Positions 16,592 through 26,196 are shown, counted from the first letter of the stretch. The stretch: DNA of 64,000 nt from CAZCAC01 sp964496575 (GCA_964496575.1 CAZCAC010000041.1:1-64000); one strand, 5' to 3'. Notes: generated by a model not told the origin, from the sequence alone. Numbers and translations: made by a program.

Positions 16592-18088
16592 GTGACTCAG
16601 CCCCTCGAACGATCCAGCGCGGCCGACGCCGAACGCTACCGCCTGGCCTGGGCGCGCTACCCGGCCGATTCGATCACGCCCGTCGGCGCCTACCTGGCGC
16701 TGCGGGCGGCGGGCCGTCAGGTCTGCCTGCTCGAGTCGGTGGAGAAGAGCGCCCGGCTCACCCGCTTCTCCTTCCTCGGCGTCGATCCGGTGGCGAGCTT
16801 CCGCGGCGGCCCGGGGGGCAACGTGCTGAAGAACGGCCACGGCGAGATGAAGCTCGAAGGCCCCAGCCACGAGGCGTTGCGCGAGGTCGCGCGTCGCTTC
16901 TCGGTCCCGCGCCCGCCGCGCGGTCTCCCGCCCTTCATCGGCGGCTGGGTCGGCTTCTTCACCTTCGAGTGGGTCTCGACGCTGGAGCCGACGGTGCCGC
17001 GCGCGAAGGACGACCCCTGGCAGCTGCCCGAGGCGACGTTCGACCTCTACCGCGAGATCATCGCCTTCGACCACGCCGCCCAGGTCTCCTTCGTCATCTC
17101 CGGGTGTCCCGACGGGGAGACCGAGTTCGGGGTCGCCTGCGAGCGAATCGACTCGATCGCGGCCGACATCTCCACCAGCGGGATCGAGAGCGGCCTCTTC
17201 GAGCGGCAGACCGCCGAGCCGGTCGCCTGCACCCCGCAGGAGACCTTCGAGGATGGCGTGCGCGGACTGAAGGACTCGATCGCCAGGGGCGAGATCTTCC
17301 AGGGAGTCCTCTCGCAACGCTTCATCCAGAGCTTCGAGGGCGATCCCTTCACCCTCTACCGCGTGCTGCGCCTGACCAACCCCTCGCCGCACATGTTCTT
17401 CTTCGAAGCGGACGGAGTGACGCTGATCGGCTCCTCGCCCGAACGGCTGGTCAAGGTCGACGGCGGGCTGGTGCAGACCGTGCCGATCGCCGGGACCCGC
17501 CCGCGGCACGACGACGCCGACGAGGACGAGCGCCTCGCGGCGGACCTGCTCGCCGACCCGAAGGAGCGCGCCGAGCACGACATGCTGGTCGACCTCGCGC
17601 GCAACGACCTCGGCCGCGTGGCCCGGATCGGCAGCGTGGCCGTGAAGGAGTACGCCTCGCTGGAGAAGTTCAGCCGCGTCCAGCACCTGGTCAGCCGCGT
17701 CGAGTGCCAGCTCGCCAGCGGCAACGACGCCCTCGACGCCCTCGCCGCCTGTTTCCCGGCCGGGACCGTCTCCGGCGCGCCGAAGATCCGGGCGATGGAA
17801 CTCCTGGCCGAGACCGAGGGCACGACGCGCGGCCCCTACGCGGGCTGCTTCGGCTACCTCGACGGCTCGGGCAACCTCGACATGGCAATCACCATCCGCA
17901 CCCTGGTGGTGCGCGGCGACGAGATCCACCTGCAGGTGGGCGCCGGCATCGTCCACGACTCCAGCCCCCCGGCGGAGTTCGCCGAGACGTTGCACAAGTC
18001 CCAGGCCCTGCGCGATTCGATCGACCTGGCCGGCTCTCCTTCTTTCCGGCCCGCAGGCCAGCCCGAAGCCGAGGAGGCGCACCGATGA
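16592..18088 (+). CDS. trpE: Anthranilate synthase component I
   Basis: 498 residues from GTG 16592. It makes anthranilate from chorismate with ammonia supplied by TrpG, the first committed step of tryptophan synthesis. The N-terminal regulatory domain (to about 190) includes the Trp-binding type segment 'LLESVEKSARLTRFSFLG'. The chorismate-binding domain has 'SQRFIQSFEGDPF', 'NPSPHMFFFE', 'GSSPERLVKV', 'IAGTRPR' and 'GTVSGAPKIRAMELL'. It overlaps trpG by ATGA. The 263 nt upstream show no leader peptide with Trp codons and no T-box, so classical attenuation is not evident. Confidence 0.95.
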   Translation: MTQPLERSSAADAERYRLAWARYPADSITPVGAYLALRAAGRQVCLLESVEKSARLTRFSFLGVDPVASFRGGPGGNVLKNGHGEMKLEGPSHEALREVARRFSVPRPPRGLPPFIGGWVGFFTFEWVSTLEPTVPRAKDDPWQLPEATFDLYREIIAFDHAAQVSFVISGCPDGETEFGVACERIDSIAADISTSGIESGLFERQTAEPVACTPQETFEDGVRGLKDSIARGEIFQGVLSQRFIQSFEGDPFTLYRVLRLTNPSPHMFFFEADGVTLIGSSPERLVKVDGGLVQTVPIAGTRPRHDDADEDERLAADLLADPKERAEHDMLVDLARNDLGRVARIGSVAVKEYASLEKFSRVQHLVSRVECQLASGNDALDALAACFPAGTVSGAPKIRAMELLAETEGTTRGPYAGCFGYLDGSGNLDMAITIRTLVVRGDEIHLQVGAGIVHDSSPPAEFAETLHKSQALRDSIDLAGSPSFRPAGQPEAEEAHR

Positions 18089-18672
18089 TCCTCCTGATCG
18101 ACAACTACGATTCGTTCACCTTCAACCTCTACCAGGCGCTGGCCGTCCTCGGCCCCGAGGTGCAGGTCCTGCGCAACGACGCGAAGAGCGCGGCCGAGCT
18201 GGTCGCGATGCAGCCGAGCGCGGTGGTCGTCTCACCGGGGCCGGGCGTGCCGTCGAGGGCGGGCGAGCTCCCCGAGTTCCTGAGGCTCCTGCCCGAAGAG
18301 GTGCCGCTGCTCGGCGTTTGCCTCGGCCACCAGGCGCTGGTCGAGCATCACGGCGGCAAGCTCGAGTTCGAGAGCGCCCCGATCCACGGCAAGGGCTCGC
18401 TCGTTCACCACGACGGGAGCGAGCTCTACGAGGGCCTGCCGAACCCCTTCCCCGCCGGTCGCTACCACTCGCTCCGCGCCGACCGCAACACGCTGCCCGA
18501 GGAGCTGATCCTCACTGCCTGGACCGAGGAGGGCGTGGTGATGGGCGTCCGGCACCGGGAGCTCCCGCGCTTCGGCGTGCAGTTCCACCCCGAGTCGATC
18601 CTGACCCCGCTCGGCGATCAGCTCCTCGCCCGCTTCCTGGCGATCTCCGGCGAGGCGGTTTCGGTACGTTGA
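18085..18672 (+). CDS. trpG: Anthranilate synthase component II (glutamine amidotransferase)
   Basis: 195 residues. Class I glutamine amidotransferase that passes ammonia to TrpE. Catalytic Cys in GVCLGHQAL (about residue 80), His and Glu in FGVQFHPES; start motif LLIDNYDSFTFNL. It overlaps trpE by 4 nt (ATGA) and trpD starts 2 nt after its stop. As in many bacteria it may also serve 4-amino-4-deoxychorismate synthase. Confidence 0.95.
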   Translation: MILLIDNYDSFTFNLYQALAVLGPEVQVLRNDAKSAAELVAMQPSAVVVSPGPGVPSRAGELPEFLRLLPEEVPLLGVCLGHQALVEHHGGKLEFESAPIHGKGSLVHHDGSELYEGLPNPFPAGRYHSLRADRNTLPEELILTAWTEEGVVMGVRHRELPRFGVQFHPESILTPLGDQLLARFLAISGEAVSVR

Positions 18673-18674
18673 CG

Positions 18675-19700
18675 ATGCAGTTGCAAGAGGCGCTGAAGGC
18701 GGTCTACGCCGGCGAGGAGCTCTCCCGCGACGAGGCGCGCGAGGTCTTCGCCGGCGCGCTGACCGGGGACGCCGACCAGATAGTGCTCGGCGCACTCCTC
18801 GTCGCGCTGGGCGTGCGGGGCGAGACGCCGCAGGAGATCCTCGGCGCGGCGGAAGCGCTGCGCGGGGCGATGCTGCCCTTCGAGCACGACTGCCCCGACG
18901 CGATCGACACCTGCGGGACCGGCGGCGACGGGCTCGGTTCCTTCAACGTCTCCACCGCTGCGGCGATCGTCGCCTGCGCGGCGGGCGCGAAGGTGATCAA
19001 GCACGGCAACCGCAGCGTCAGCTCGAAGTGCGGTAGCGCCGATCTGCTCGAGGCGGCGGGGATTCCGCTGGAGCTCGAGCCCGAGGCGTCGCGCGCGGTA
19101 CTCGACGAGGTCGGCATCACCTTCCTCTTCGCGCCGACCCACCACCCGGCGATGAGGCACGCCGCGCCGGTGCGCCAGGCGCTGGGACTGCCGACGATCT
19201 TCAACCTGCTCGGGCCCCTCTGCAACCCGGGGAGAGTGCGGCGGCAGCTTCTGGGCGTCGCCGATCCGACGCGCCTCGAGACCTTCGCCGAGGTGCTGGC
19301 CGGGCTGGGGCACGAGGCCGCGCTGGTCGTGCACGGCGGCGGCGGCGCGGATGAGCTCACCCTGCTGGAAGGCAACGTCCTCGCCGCGGTCGGCGCGACG
19401 AAGAGCACCGGCTTCAGCGCGCGCGAGCTGGGGCTCTCCGAGGCGAGCGCCACGAGCGCCGCGGGCGGCGACGCGGCCGAGAACCTGCGCATCCTCGAGC
19501 GGCTACTCGCCGGCGAGGTCGGGCCCACGACCGACGTGGTCCTGCTCAACACCGCCGCCTCGCTGGTCGTCGCCGGCGTCGCGGCCGACGCCCGCGAGGG
19601 GCTCGCCATGGGTCGCTCGGCGATCGAGTGCGGCGCGGCGCGCGCGCGGCTCGATCACTGGCGCGAGGCGGCGCGATCCGCGGCGGGAGAGCGAGGATGA
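18675..19700 (+). CDS. trpD: Anthranilate phosphoribosyltransferase
   Basis: 341 residues. It joins anthranilate to PRPP. PRPP-loop motif DTCGTGGDG (about residue 77) and KHGNRSVSSKCGSADLLE for anthranilate/PRPP; 'FNLLGPLCNPG' and the acidic Mg motif region 'GGADELTL' are in place. Starts 2 nt after trpG and overlaps trpC by ATGA. Confidence 0.95.
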   Translation: MQLQEALKAVYAGEELSRDEAREVFAGALTGDADQIVLGALLVALGVRGETPQEILGAAEALRGAMLPFEHDCPDAIDTCGTGGDGLGSFNVSTAAAIVACAAGAKVIKHGNRSVSSKCGSADLLEAAGIPLELEPEASRAVLDEVGITFLFAPTHHPAMRHAAPVRQALGLPTIFNLLGPLCNPGRVRRQLLGVADPTRLETFAEVLAGLGHEAALVVHGGGGADELTLLEGNVLAAVGATKSTGFSARELGLSEASATSAAGGDAAENLRILERLLAGEVGPTTDVVLLNTAASLVVAGVAADAREGLAMGRSAIECGAARARLDHWREAARSAAGERG

Positions 19701-20497
19701 GGGTCGGGCCCAGGCTGGCGCCGATCCTCGAAGCGGTCACCACTCGGGCGGCGGAGCGGCGACGGGAGCGTCCGATCGCCGATCTGCGGCGTGAGCTGGA
19801 GGTCGATCCGCGGCGTGGGCAGGCGTTCGTCGACGCGTTGAGCGGCCCCTCGCTGGCCTTCATCGCCGAGTGCAAGCGCAAGGCCCCCTCGACCGGCGAG
19901 CTCTCCGCCGAGGTCGACCTCGGGCAGCGGATTCGCTCCTATGCGCGCGGCGGAGCGGCGGCGCTCTCGATCCTCACCGAGCGCGACTTCTTCGCCGGCG
20001 ACCTCGCCGACCTCCTCGCCGCGCCGGAGGTCGGGGTCCCGCGCCTGCGCAAGGACTTCGTCATCGACGCGGGCATGGTCCTGGAGAGCGCGGTCTCCGG
20101 GGCGAACGCGATCCTCCTGATCGCCGCCTGCCTCGAGCCCGGCCTCCTCGTCGAGCTGCGCGAGCTCGCGGGCGAGTGCGGTCTCGCCGTGCTGCTCGAG
20201 ATCCACGAGCCCGCGGAGCTGGAGGCTGCGCTGGCCGCCCGCCCGGACGCGATCGGGGTGAACGCCCGCGACCTCTCCACCTTCGAGATCGACCTGGCGC
20301 GGACGGAGGCCCTGCTCCCGCGGATACCCGCGGATTACACCCGGGTTGCCGAGAGCGGCTTGCACACTCTCGAGGACCTGCGGCGCGTGCGGGCCGCGGG
20401 CGCGGACGCGGTCTTGATCGGGACCAGCCTGATGCGCTCGGGGAATCCGGAGTGGCAGCTCGCGGAGTGGAAGAGCGCCCTCTCCGCCTCGAAGTAG
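19697..20497 (+). CDS. trpC: Indole-3-glycerol phosphate synthase
   Basis: 266 residues, a TIM barrel closing the indole ring. Motifs: 'FIAECKRKAPSTG' (catalytic Lys and substrate Ser), 'LRKDFVID' (catalytic Lys), 'GVNARDLSTFEID', 'AESGLHT' and 'GADAVLIGTSLM'. Last gene of the trpEGDC block, with ATGA overlap to trpD. The transporter that follows starts 32 nt later. Confidence 0.95.
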   Translation: MRVGPRLAPILEAVTTRAAERRRERPIADLRRELEVDPRRGQAFVDALSGPSLAFIAECKRKAPSTGELSAEVDLGQRIRSYARGGAAALSILTERDFFAGDLADLLAAPEVGVPRLRKDFVIDAGMVLESAVSGANAILLIAACLEPGLLVELRELAGECGLAVLLEIHEPAELEAALAARPDAIGVNARDLSTFEIDLARTEALLPRIPADYTRVAESGLHTLEDLRRVRAAGADAVLIGTSLMRSGNPEWQLAEWKSALSASK

Positions 20498-20529
20498 AAC
20501 CCGAGCGCCTCCTGCGGTAGAACAAGGGC

Positions 20530-21768
20530 ATGGTCGAGGAGGAAGAAGAAGCCCCGAAGCAGCTGCCGCCGCCGTGGGATCGCATTTTCTCGCTGAGCAG
20601 CCGGATCTTCGTCTGGGGTCTGCTCTTCGGGATCATCTACATCCTGCGGCCCTTCTTCCTGCTGCTCTTCCTGACCTTCGTCTTCGCGTACGTCCTCGAG
20701 CACGGCGTCCGACGCCTGTCACCGTGGATCAAGAACCGCCCGCTCCGGGTCACCGTGGCGACGATGGTCTTCCTGGGGACTCTGGTCACGACCGGCATCT
20801 TCCTGGCCACGCCGTTGCAACAGCAGGCGAGCAAGCTGCTGGAGAAGTACCCGACCTACCTCGCCGCGATCGACACCGAGATCGCCAGCGCCCGGGAGTC
20901 GTCGGAGACGCTCCAGGCGATGATCCCCGAGGGGCTCGACGCGGCGGAGCTGATCAATAACCTGCTCGGCCTGGTGGCCGATCCCGGTGAGGAGTACGTA
21001 CCGAAGGAGCGGCCGGAGACCGCCGTCCCCCCGGCGAACGGAGCCGAGGAAGGTGCGCCGGCGGAGGTCCAGGCGGACCCCGAGCAGATCATGCTCGCCT
21101 ACGAGCGGCTGAAGAACATCGTCACCCCGATCCTCGGCATCGGCTCGGCGTTCCTGCTCTCGCTGCTCTTCTCGATCCTGATCGTGCTCGACCTGCCCAA
21201 GCTCAGCCGCGCGGTTTCGGGTCTCGCGGCGACCAAGCTGGGCTTCATCTACGACGAGGTGGCGGGGAACGTCCACGACTTCGGCATGATGCTCGGCCGC
21301 GCGCTCGAGGCGCAGCTCCTGATCGCGCTCTGCAACACGATCCTGACCGCGATCGGGCTCTACTTCCTCGGGCTGACCGGCAACATGGTCTTCCTGTCGA
21401 GCATCGTCTTCTTCTGCAGCTTCATCCCGGTGGCGGGCGTGTTCATCTCCTCGGTGCCGATCTGCATCGAAGCGCTGTCGCAGGAGGGGCCGCAGCTGAT
21501 GCTGATCGCGATCGGGATGATCCTGATCATCCACATGATCGAGGCCTACCTCCTGAACCCGCGCATCTTCGGCCACCACCTGCACATGAACGCGGTGCTG
21601 GTGCTGATCGTGCTGACGATCGCCGGCAAGCTGTTCGGGGTGTGGGGTCTGGTGCTGGGGCTGCCGGTGGTCAACTACTTCTTCGGGCGGGCGATCCGGC
21701 ACCCCGAAGAGGCGTTGCCGATCAAGGAACCGAAGGAACCGAAGAAACCGACCAAGGCCCCGTCGTGA
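20530..21768 (+). CDS. AI-2E family transporter
   Basis: 412 residues, integral membrane. Hydrophobic segments at about 25-60 (two) and 75-95, a hydrophilic cytoplasmic or periplasmic stretch (about 100-190) and then five more helices from about 200 to 390, the AI-2E/PerM arrangement. The substrate is not known for most members (autoinducer-2, small metabolites or ions). The C-terminus is a Lys/Pro-rich tail. The stop overlaps the cupin start (GTGA). It lies 32 nt after trpC and may be co-transcribed. Confidence 0.85.
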   Translation: MVEEEEEAPKQLPPPWDRIFSLSSRIFVWGLLFGIIYILRPFFLLLFLTFVFAYVLEHGVRRLSPWIKNRPLRVTVATMVFLGTLVTTGIFLATPLQQQASKLLEKYPTYLAAIDTEIASARESSETLQAMIPEGLDAAELINNLLGLVADPGEEYVPKERPETAVPPANGAEEGAPAEVQADPEQIMLAYERLKNIVTPILGIGSAFLLSLLFSILIVLDLPKLSRAVSGLAATKLGFIYDEVAGNVHDFGMMLGRALEAQLLIALCNTILTAIGLYFLGLTGNMVFLSSIVFFCSFIPVAGVFISSVPICIEALSQEGPQLMLIAIGMILIIHMIEAYLLNPRIFGHHLHMNAVLVLIVLTIAGKLFGVWGLVLGLPVVNYFFGRAIRHPEEALPIKEPKEPKKPTKAPS

Positions 21769-22109
21769 GCCAAACAGCAGAGTACGCCGAGTTCATCACC
21801 TCCCTCCCCGAGATCGACATCCCGATCCCCGGGATCCGCGGCTGGCTCTCGCAGGGTCCCGACCACCAGGTCGCCTTCTTCGACATCGATACCGAGGAGG
21901 AGATTCCCCTGCACCACCACGGCGAGCAGTGGGGAATCGTCGTGGAGGGCGAGATGGAGCTCACGATCGACGGCGTGATGCGCCGCTACGGCCCCGGTGA
22001 CTCGTATCACATCCCCGCCGGAGCGGACCACGGAGCGCGGTTCCTCTCGCGGGTGCGAGCTATCGACGTCTTCGCCGATCGTGACCGCTACTCGGCCCGA
22101 GAGGGCTGA
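21765..22109 (+). CDS. Small cupin protein
   Basis: 114 residues from GTG 21765, coupled to the transporter stop by GTGA. Single-domain cupin: metal-binding first motif 'PLHHHGEQWGIVVEGE' (three His and a Glu), second motif 'YGPGDSYHIPAGADHGA'. It probably binds a metal and a small ligand; coupling with a transporter suggests a sensing or modifying role for its substrate. No enzymatic activity can be assigned. Confidence 0.8.
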   Translation: MSQTAEYAEFITSLPEIDIPIPGIRGWLSQGPDHQVAFFDIDTEEEIPLHHHGEQWGIVVEGEMELTIDGVMRRYGPGDSYHIPAGADHGARFLSRVRAIDVFADRDRYSAREG

Positions 22110-22146
22110 TCCCGGGCGGGATCTCCGTCATCTCGGGCTCCCCGTC

Positions 22147-22175
22147 TTGAGCGCTCTCGGGGCATCGAGTAGAAG
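22147..22175 (+). promoter_or_regulatory. Possible promoter of the gmd operon
   Basis: TTGAGC (22147-22152) and TAGAAG (22170-22175) with a 17-nt spacer, 33 nt before the gmd start. Each hexamer matches 4 of 6. GAGGTG precedes the ATG at 22208. Confidence 0.35.
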
Positions 22176-22207
22176 TTGTCCGCACAAATCGACCCAGAGG
22201 TGAGCGA

Positions 22208-23197
22208 ATGGCGAGGAAGAAGAGGGCACTGATCACCGGGCTGACGGGCCAGGACGGCTCGTACCTGGCGGAGTTCCTGCTCGAGAAGGGCTACAAGGTC
22301 TACGGTATGGTCCGGCGGGCCAGCACCGAGAACTTCACCAGGGTTGCGCACATCCGCAACCGGATCGAGATCGTGCAGGGCGACCTGCACGACCAGCTCT
22401 CCCTGATCGATCTCCTGAAGACGGTCAAGCCGGACGAGGTGTACAACCTCGGCGCACAGAGCTTCGTCCCCACCAGCTGGAACCAGCCGATCCTGACCGG
22501 TGAGGTGACCGCCCTGGGCGCCGCCCGGATGCTCGAGGCGATCCGGGTCGCGGGCCAGGGAGTGCGCTACTACCAGGCCTCCAGCTCGGAGATGTTCGGC
22601 AAGGTCACGAAGACGCCGCAGGACGAGAAGACGCGCTTGCACCCGAGGAGCCCGTACGGCGTGGCCAAGGTGTACGGGCACTGGATCACGATCAACTACC
22701 GCGAGAGCTACGACATGTACGCTTGCAGCGGGATCCTGTTCAACCACGAGTCGCCGCGGCGCGGGCGCGAGTTCGTCACCCGAAAGATCTCGTACGGTGT
22801 GGCGCTGATCAAGCACGGCCTGGCGAAGGAACTGCGCCTCGGCAACCTCGACGCGAAGCGGGACTGGGGTTTCGCGGGTGACTACGTCGAGGCAATGTGG
22901 AAGATGCTGCAGCAGAAGAAGGCCGACGACTTCGTCATTGCCACCGGGCAGACGCAGTCGGTGCGTAAGTTCTGCCAGCTGGCCTTCGCTCGGGCGGGGC
23001 TCGACTATCGCGACTACGTGAAGGTCGACCCGAAGTTCTACCGGCCGGCCGAGGTTCGCCTGCTGAAGGGCGATGCGAGCAAGGCGGCGCGCGTCCTGAA
23101 GTGGAAGCCCAAGGTCAGCTTCCGCGAGCTGGTCGAGATGATGGTCGACTCGGACCTCGCGGTCGTTGCCGAACGAAAGGAACGGGGCGAGCTGTGA
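22208..23197 (+). CDS. gmd: GDP-mannose 4,6-dehydratase
   Basis: 329 residues. Short-chain dehydrogenase with NAD(P) motif ITGLTGQDGSYLAE, catalytic Thr/Ser-Tyr-Lys in 'YYQASSSEMFGK' and 'SPYGVAKVY', and Gmd-type 'NLGAQSFV' and 'FNHESPRRGREFVTRK'. It turns GDP-mannose into GDP-4-keto-6-deoxymannose. The stop overlaps the next gene's GTG. Strong ribosome site GAGGTG. Confidence 0.95.
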   Translation: MARKKRALITGLTGQDGSYLAEFLLEKGYKVYGMVRRASTENFTRVAHIRNRIEIVQGDLHDQLSLIDLLKTVKPDEVYNLGAQSFVPTSWNQPILTGEVTALGAARMLEAIRVAGQGVRYYQASSSEMFGKVTKTPQDEKTRLHPRSPYGVAKVYGHWITINYRESYDMYACSGILFNHESPRRGREFVTRKISYGVALIKHGLAKELRLGNLDAKRDWGFAGDYVEAMWKMLQQKKADDFVIATGQTQSVRKFCQLAFARAGLDYRDYVKVDPKFYRPAEVRLLKGDASKAARVLKWKPKVSFRELVEMMVDSDLAVVAERKERGEL

Positions 23198-24120
23198 AAC
23201 GGGTGCTGGTCACCGGTAGCGAAGGGTTCGTCGGCCCATACCTCCTGGACGAGCTCGCGACTCACGGGTACGAAGTCGCGGGTCTGGACCGAGACAGGGA
23301 GGCCGTGCTCGAGGGCCGGTCCCTCTTCTTCGACGCGGACCTGCGCGATCCCGCGGCGCTGTGGATGGCGGTGGAAGCGTTCCAGCCCGACGGGGTCATA
23401 CACCTCGCTGCGATCAGCGACGTCGCGCTGTCGTTCAAGAACCCCGACCTGGTTCGCGAGGTCAACGTGACCGGCACCGAGAACCTCTTCCAGGCAGTAC
23501 TCGGAGTGGGTGGTGCGAGCCGGATGCTGCTGGTCGGCAGCGCCTACGAGTACGGGATTCCCGAGACGCTCCCGATCGTCGAGGATCATCCGCTCCGGCC
23601 GGGCAATCCCTACGCCGAATCGAAGGTGGAGGCGGAGCGGATCACGTTGAGCCACGGAAAGGCGATCGACGTGCTGATCGCGCGCAGCTTCAACCACACC
23701 GGACCGGGCCAGACCGAGGAGTTCGTGCTCTCGTCGTTCGCCGCGCAGATCGCGCGAATCGAGCGGGGGCGGCAGGATCCGGTGATCTCGGTGGGCAACC
23801 TCGAGGTGGAGCGCGACTTTCTCGACGTGCGCGACGTGGCGCGGGCGTATCGGCTGCTGCTGGAGAAGGGGCGCAGCGGGGTCGCCTACAACGTCTCGAG
23901 CGGGGTAGCCCACCGGATCAGCGACTTGCTCGCCCAGTTGATCGGGCTCGGAACGACCGAGATCGAGGTGGTGAGCGACCCGGACCGTCTGCGCCCGGTC
24001 GAGCTTCCGGTCCTGCAGGGAAGCCACGAGCGGCTGACCGCGGACACCGGATGGGAGCCGGAGATCGAGATGGCGGAGACGCTCGAGAACCTGCTCGGTT
24101 ACTGGAGGGAGCGAGCGTGA
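23194..24120 (+). CDS. rmd: GDP-6-deoxy-4-keto-mannose reductase type NAD-dependent epimerase/reductase
   Basis: 308 residues from GTG 23194 (GTGA overlap with gmd). Rossmann motif VTGSEGFVGPYLLDEL, catalytic Ser-Tyr-Lys in 'GSAYEYG' and 'NPYAESKVEAE', and 'ARSFNHTGPGQ'. The position after gmd and the sequence style fit Rmd, giving GDP-D-rhamnose; a GDP-fucose synthase or C4-reductase of another deoxyhexose is possible. Confidence 0.85.
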   Translation: MKRVLVTGSEGFVGPYLLDELATHGYEVAGLDRDREAVLEGRSLFFDADLRDPAALWMAVEAFQPDGVIHLAAISDVALSFKNPDLVREVNVTGTENLFQAVLGVGGASRMLLVGSAYEYGIPETLPIVEDHPLRPGNPYAESKVEAERITLSHGKAIDVLIARSFNHTGPGQTEEFVLSSFAAQIARIERGRQDPVISVGNLEVERDFLDVRDVARAYRLLLEKGRSGVAYNVSSGVAHRISDLLAQLIGLGTTEIEVVSDPDRLRPVELPVLQGSHERLTADTGWEPEIEMAETLENLLGYWRERA

Positions 24121-25235
24121 AGAAGGCCTGCATCGTCCTCCCGACGTACAACGAGCGCGAGAACGTCGAGAAGCTGATCCCCGAGATTCAGGCGGTGTTC
24201 GCCGGCATCGACGGCTGGGAGATGCAGATCCTCGTCGTCGACGACAACAGCCCCGACGGCACGGGGGACGAGGTGCGGCGGCTGATGGAGCGGTTCGACA
24301 ACGTCGAGCTGCTCGAGGGCGAGAAGCAGGGCCTCGGCGTCGCCTACCAGCGCGGATTCAGGCATGTGATGGAACGCGTCGACGTCGTGTTCTGCATGGA
24401 CGCCGATTTCTCGCACCCCCCGGCTCAGATCCCCGAGTTCCTCGCGCAGATCGACGAGGGCCACACCTTCGTCATCGGCAGCCGCTACATCCCGGGCGGC
24501 GGCACGCCGGACTGGAGCTGGCACCGCAAGGTACTGAGCTTCGGCGGCAACGTCTTCGCGCGCTTCGTCGCGGGTCTCTACAAGGTGCACGACTGCACTT
24601 CGGGCTTCCGGGCGATCGATACCGAGCTCTTGCGCCGGATCGATTTCTCCTCTCTCGAAACCCGGGGCTACGCGTTCCTGACCACGCTCCTCTACGAGGC
24701 GTACACCAAGGGCGCGAAGCTGAAGGAGATCCCGCTGGTCTTCATCGACCGCCAGCACGGCGAGACGAAGCTGACCTGGAGCGACATCATCCAGTTCTTC
24801 TTCAACTCCTGGCGGATCCGGCTGAAGAACTCGAAGCGGATGGTGAAGTTCGGCATCGTCGGCGGCTCGGGGATCGTGGTCAACCTCGCGGTGTTCAACG
24901 CGGTGAAGGCACTGCTCTACTCCGGCGTGGGCCAGAGCCACGGAACCCTGCTCACCTCGAGCCTCGCCGGGGACGAGCTCTCGATCATCTGGAACTTCAT
25001 CCTCAACCACAAGTGGACCTTCCGCGACTCGACCAACGACTCGCACATCCTGCGGAAGCTGCTGAATTTCCACGTCGTGGCGATCATGAGCGTGGTGGTC
25101 AACAACACCTTCCTCTTCGTCCTGCACACTCAATTCGGGATGTGGGATACGCTGGCCAAGCTGATCGGGATCCTGGTGGCGTTCGTGGTGAACTACTTCG
25201 GGAACGCGCGGTGGACGTGGCGGGAGAGGATTTGA
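24117..25235 (+). CDS. Polyprenyl-phosphate hexosyltransferase (DPM1-like GT2) fused to GtrA membrane domain
   Basis: 372 residues from GTG 24117, GTGA-coupled to rmd. Residues 1-235 are a GT2 domain with 'LPTYNERENVEKLI', 'VVDDNSPDGTG', the DxD-type 'CMDADFSHPP', and the DPM signature 'KVHDCTSGFRAID'. Residues about 240-370 are a GtrA domain with four membrane helices ('MVKFGIVGGSGIVVNLAVF', 'NFILNHKWTFRD'). It would load a sugar from GDP or UDP on undecaprenyl phosphate and help flip it across the membrane. With gmd and rmd it forms a glycan-building operon. Confidence 0.9.
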   Translation: MKKACIVLPTYNERENVEKLIPEIQAVFAGIDGWEMQILVVDDNSPDGTGDEVRRLMERFDNVELLEGEKQGLGVAYQRGFRHVMERVDVVFCMDADFSHPPAQIPEFLAQIDEGHTFVIGSRYIPGGGTPDWSWHRKVLSFGGNVFARFVAGLYKVHDCTSGFRAIDTELLRRIDFSSLETRGYAFLTTLLYEAYTKGAKLKEIPLVFIDRQHGETKLTWSDIIQFFFNSWRIRLKNSKRMVKFGIVGGSGIVVNLAVFNAVKALLYSGVGQSHGTLLTSSLAGDELSIIWNFILNHKWTFRDSTNDSHILRKLLNFHVVAIMSVVVNNTFLFVLHTQFGMWDTLAKLIGILVAFVVNYFGNARWTWRERI

Positions 25236-25260
25236 GGGGAGCTGTCGGGGGACGCCGCCT

Positions 25261-26196
25261 CTAGCGCGCCCCCTTCCTCACCGGCCCCACGTACCCCGTG
25301 CTGACCACGACATCGTCGTAGTACACCGTGTTCGACTTCCTGGCCTCGTGCAGATACAGCCCGAGGTTGAAGCGCTTGATCCGCAACCGTTCGGTCGTGC
25401 GCCAGCGGAATCCCTTCCAGTGCATGTACAGCTCGCCGTCGATCCAGGCAGCCATCTCGCCATCCGCCTCGCCCACGGTGTTGACCCGGATCATCTGCTC
25501 GAGGCAGACCCACTTGCCACGCTTCGGGACGACGCGCTTCTTCTCGGGAGGCTCGAGCATGTTGCCCCAGTAGTTACCGTCGCGCCCCTTCTTCATGTCC
25601 ATCCAGTACGTGTAGAGGAACATGTAGCCGGGGGAGTCGGTCCTGCCCCACTCGCGCCAGGGTTCGAAGCCGGCGTTGAAGCTGTCGTCGCCGTCTGGCC
25701 GCACACCGGCCTTGCCCATCTCGTCCCACTTGCCGTCGCTCGCGACTCCGGCGAGACCACCACCGACGTGGTGCAGGTTGCCCTGGTCGTAGTCCTCGGG
25801 AAACAGGATGTAGCGGCGGAAGTACACGCAGTCGTGTCCCTCCTTTCCGAGCCAGCCGGTGACGCCGGCCGCCGCTGACCCTTCCTCGCGCGCCGGCGTG
25901 GTCAGCTTCAGCGCGCCCCGCCCTCCGTGGGCGAGCTCCGGATCCAGCGCGATCGTCGTGCGCCCGTCGTCCCGCCCGTGGATGTCGAAGTAGCGGTCGA
26001 GCGACGCCTCCGTCTCGAAGCCATCCTCGAAGAGGATCTTCCCGGGGGTCTGGAGAGCGGCGAGGGTCTTCTCGTCCCCGGACGTCGCCGCCGTGACGTC
26101 GCGCGGATAGGGCGGCGCCTCGGACTCCGGTGACCCTTCCTGGTCGTGGACGAGGACGAGTGGAAACAGGCAGAGCAGCGAGAGCAAACGCAACAT
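25261..26196 (-). CDS. Secreted polysaccharide lyase-like concanavalin-fold protein
   Basis: 311 residues; signal peptide at the N-terminus (LLSLLCLFPLVLV). AGGAT lies 9 nt before ATG 26196. The body is a beta-jelly-roll of the PL14/alginate-lyase-like type: 'ILFEDGFE', 'RYILFPEDYDQGNLHHVGG', 'GYMFLYTYWMDM', 'GKWVCLEQMIRVN', 'DGELYMHWKGFRWR', and the ending 'NTVYYDDVVVST'. The substrate may be a uronate-rich polysaccharide; it could also be a non-catalytic binding module. It stands convergent to the glycan operon and 100 nt before the next minus-strand secreted protein. Confidence 0.65.
   Translation of the reverse strand: MLRLLSLLCLFPLVLVHDQEGSPESEAPPYPRDVTAATSGDEKTLAALQTPGKILFEDGFETEASLDRYFDIHGRDDGRTTIALDPELAHGGRGALKLTTPAREEGSAAAGVTGWLGKEGHDCVYFRRYILFPEDYDQGNLHHVGGGLAGVASDGKWDEMGKAGVRPDGDDSFNAGFEPWREWGRTDSPGYMFLYTYWMDMKKGRDGNYWGNMLEPPEKKRVVPKRGKWVCLEQMIRVNTVGEADGEMAAWIDGELYMHWKGFRWRTTERLRIKRFNLGLYLHEARKSNTVYYDDVVVSTGYVGPVRKGAR

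Noticed and set aside
22107..22130. Hairpin GATCCC-GGGC-GGGATC after the cupin gene
   Set aside because: Only 6 bp, overlaps the stop codon and has no T-run; too weak to call a terminator.
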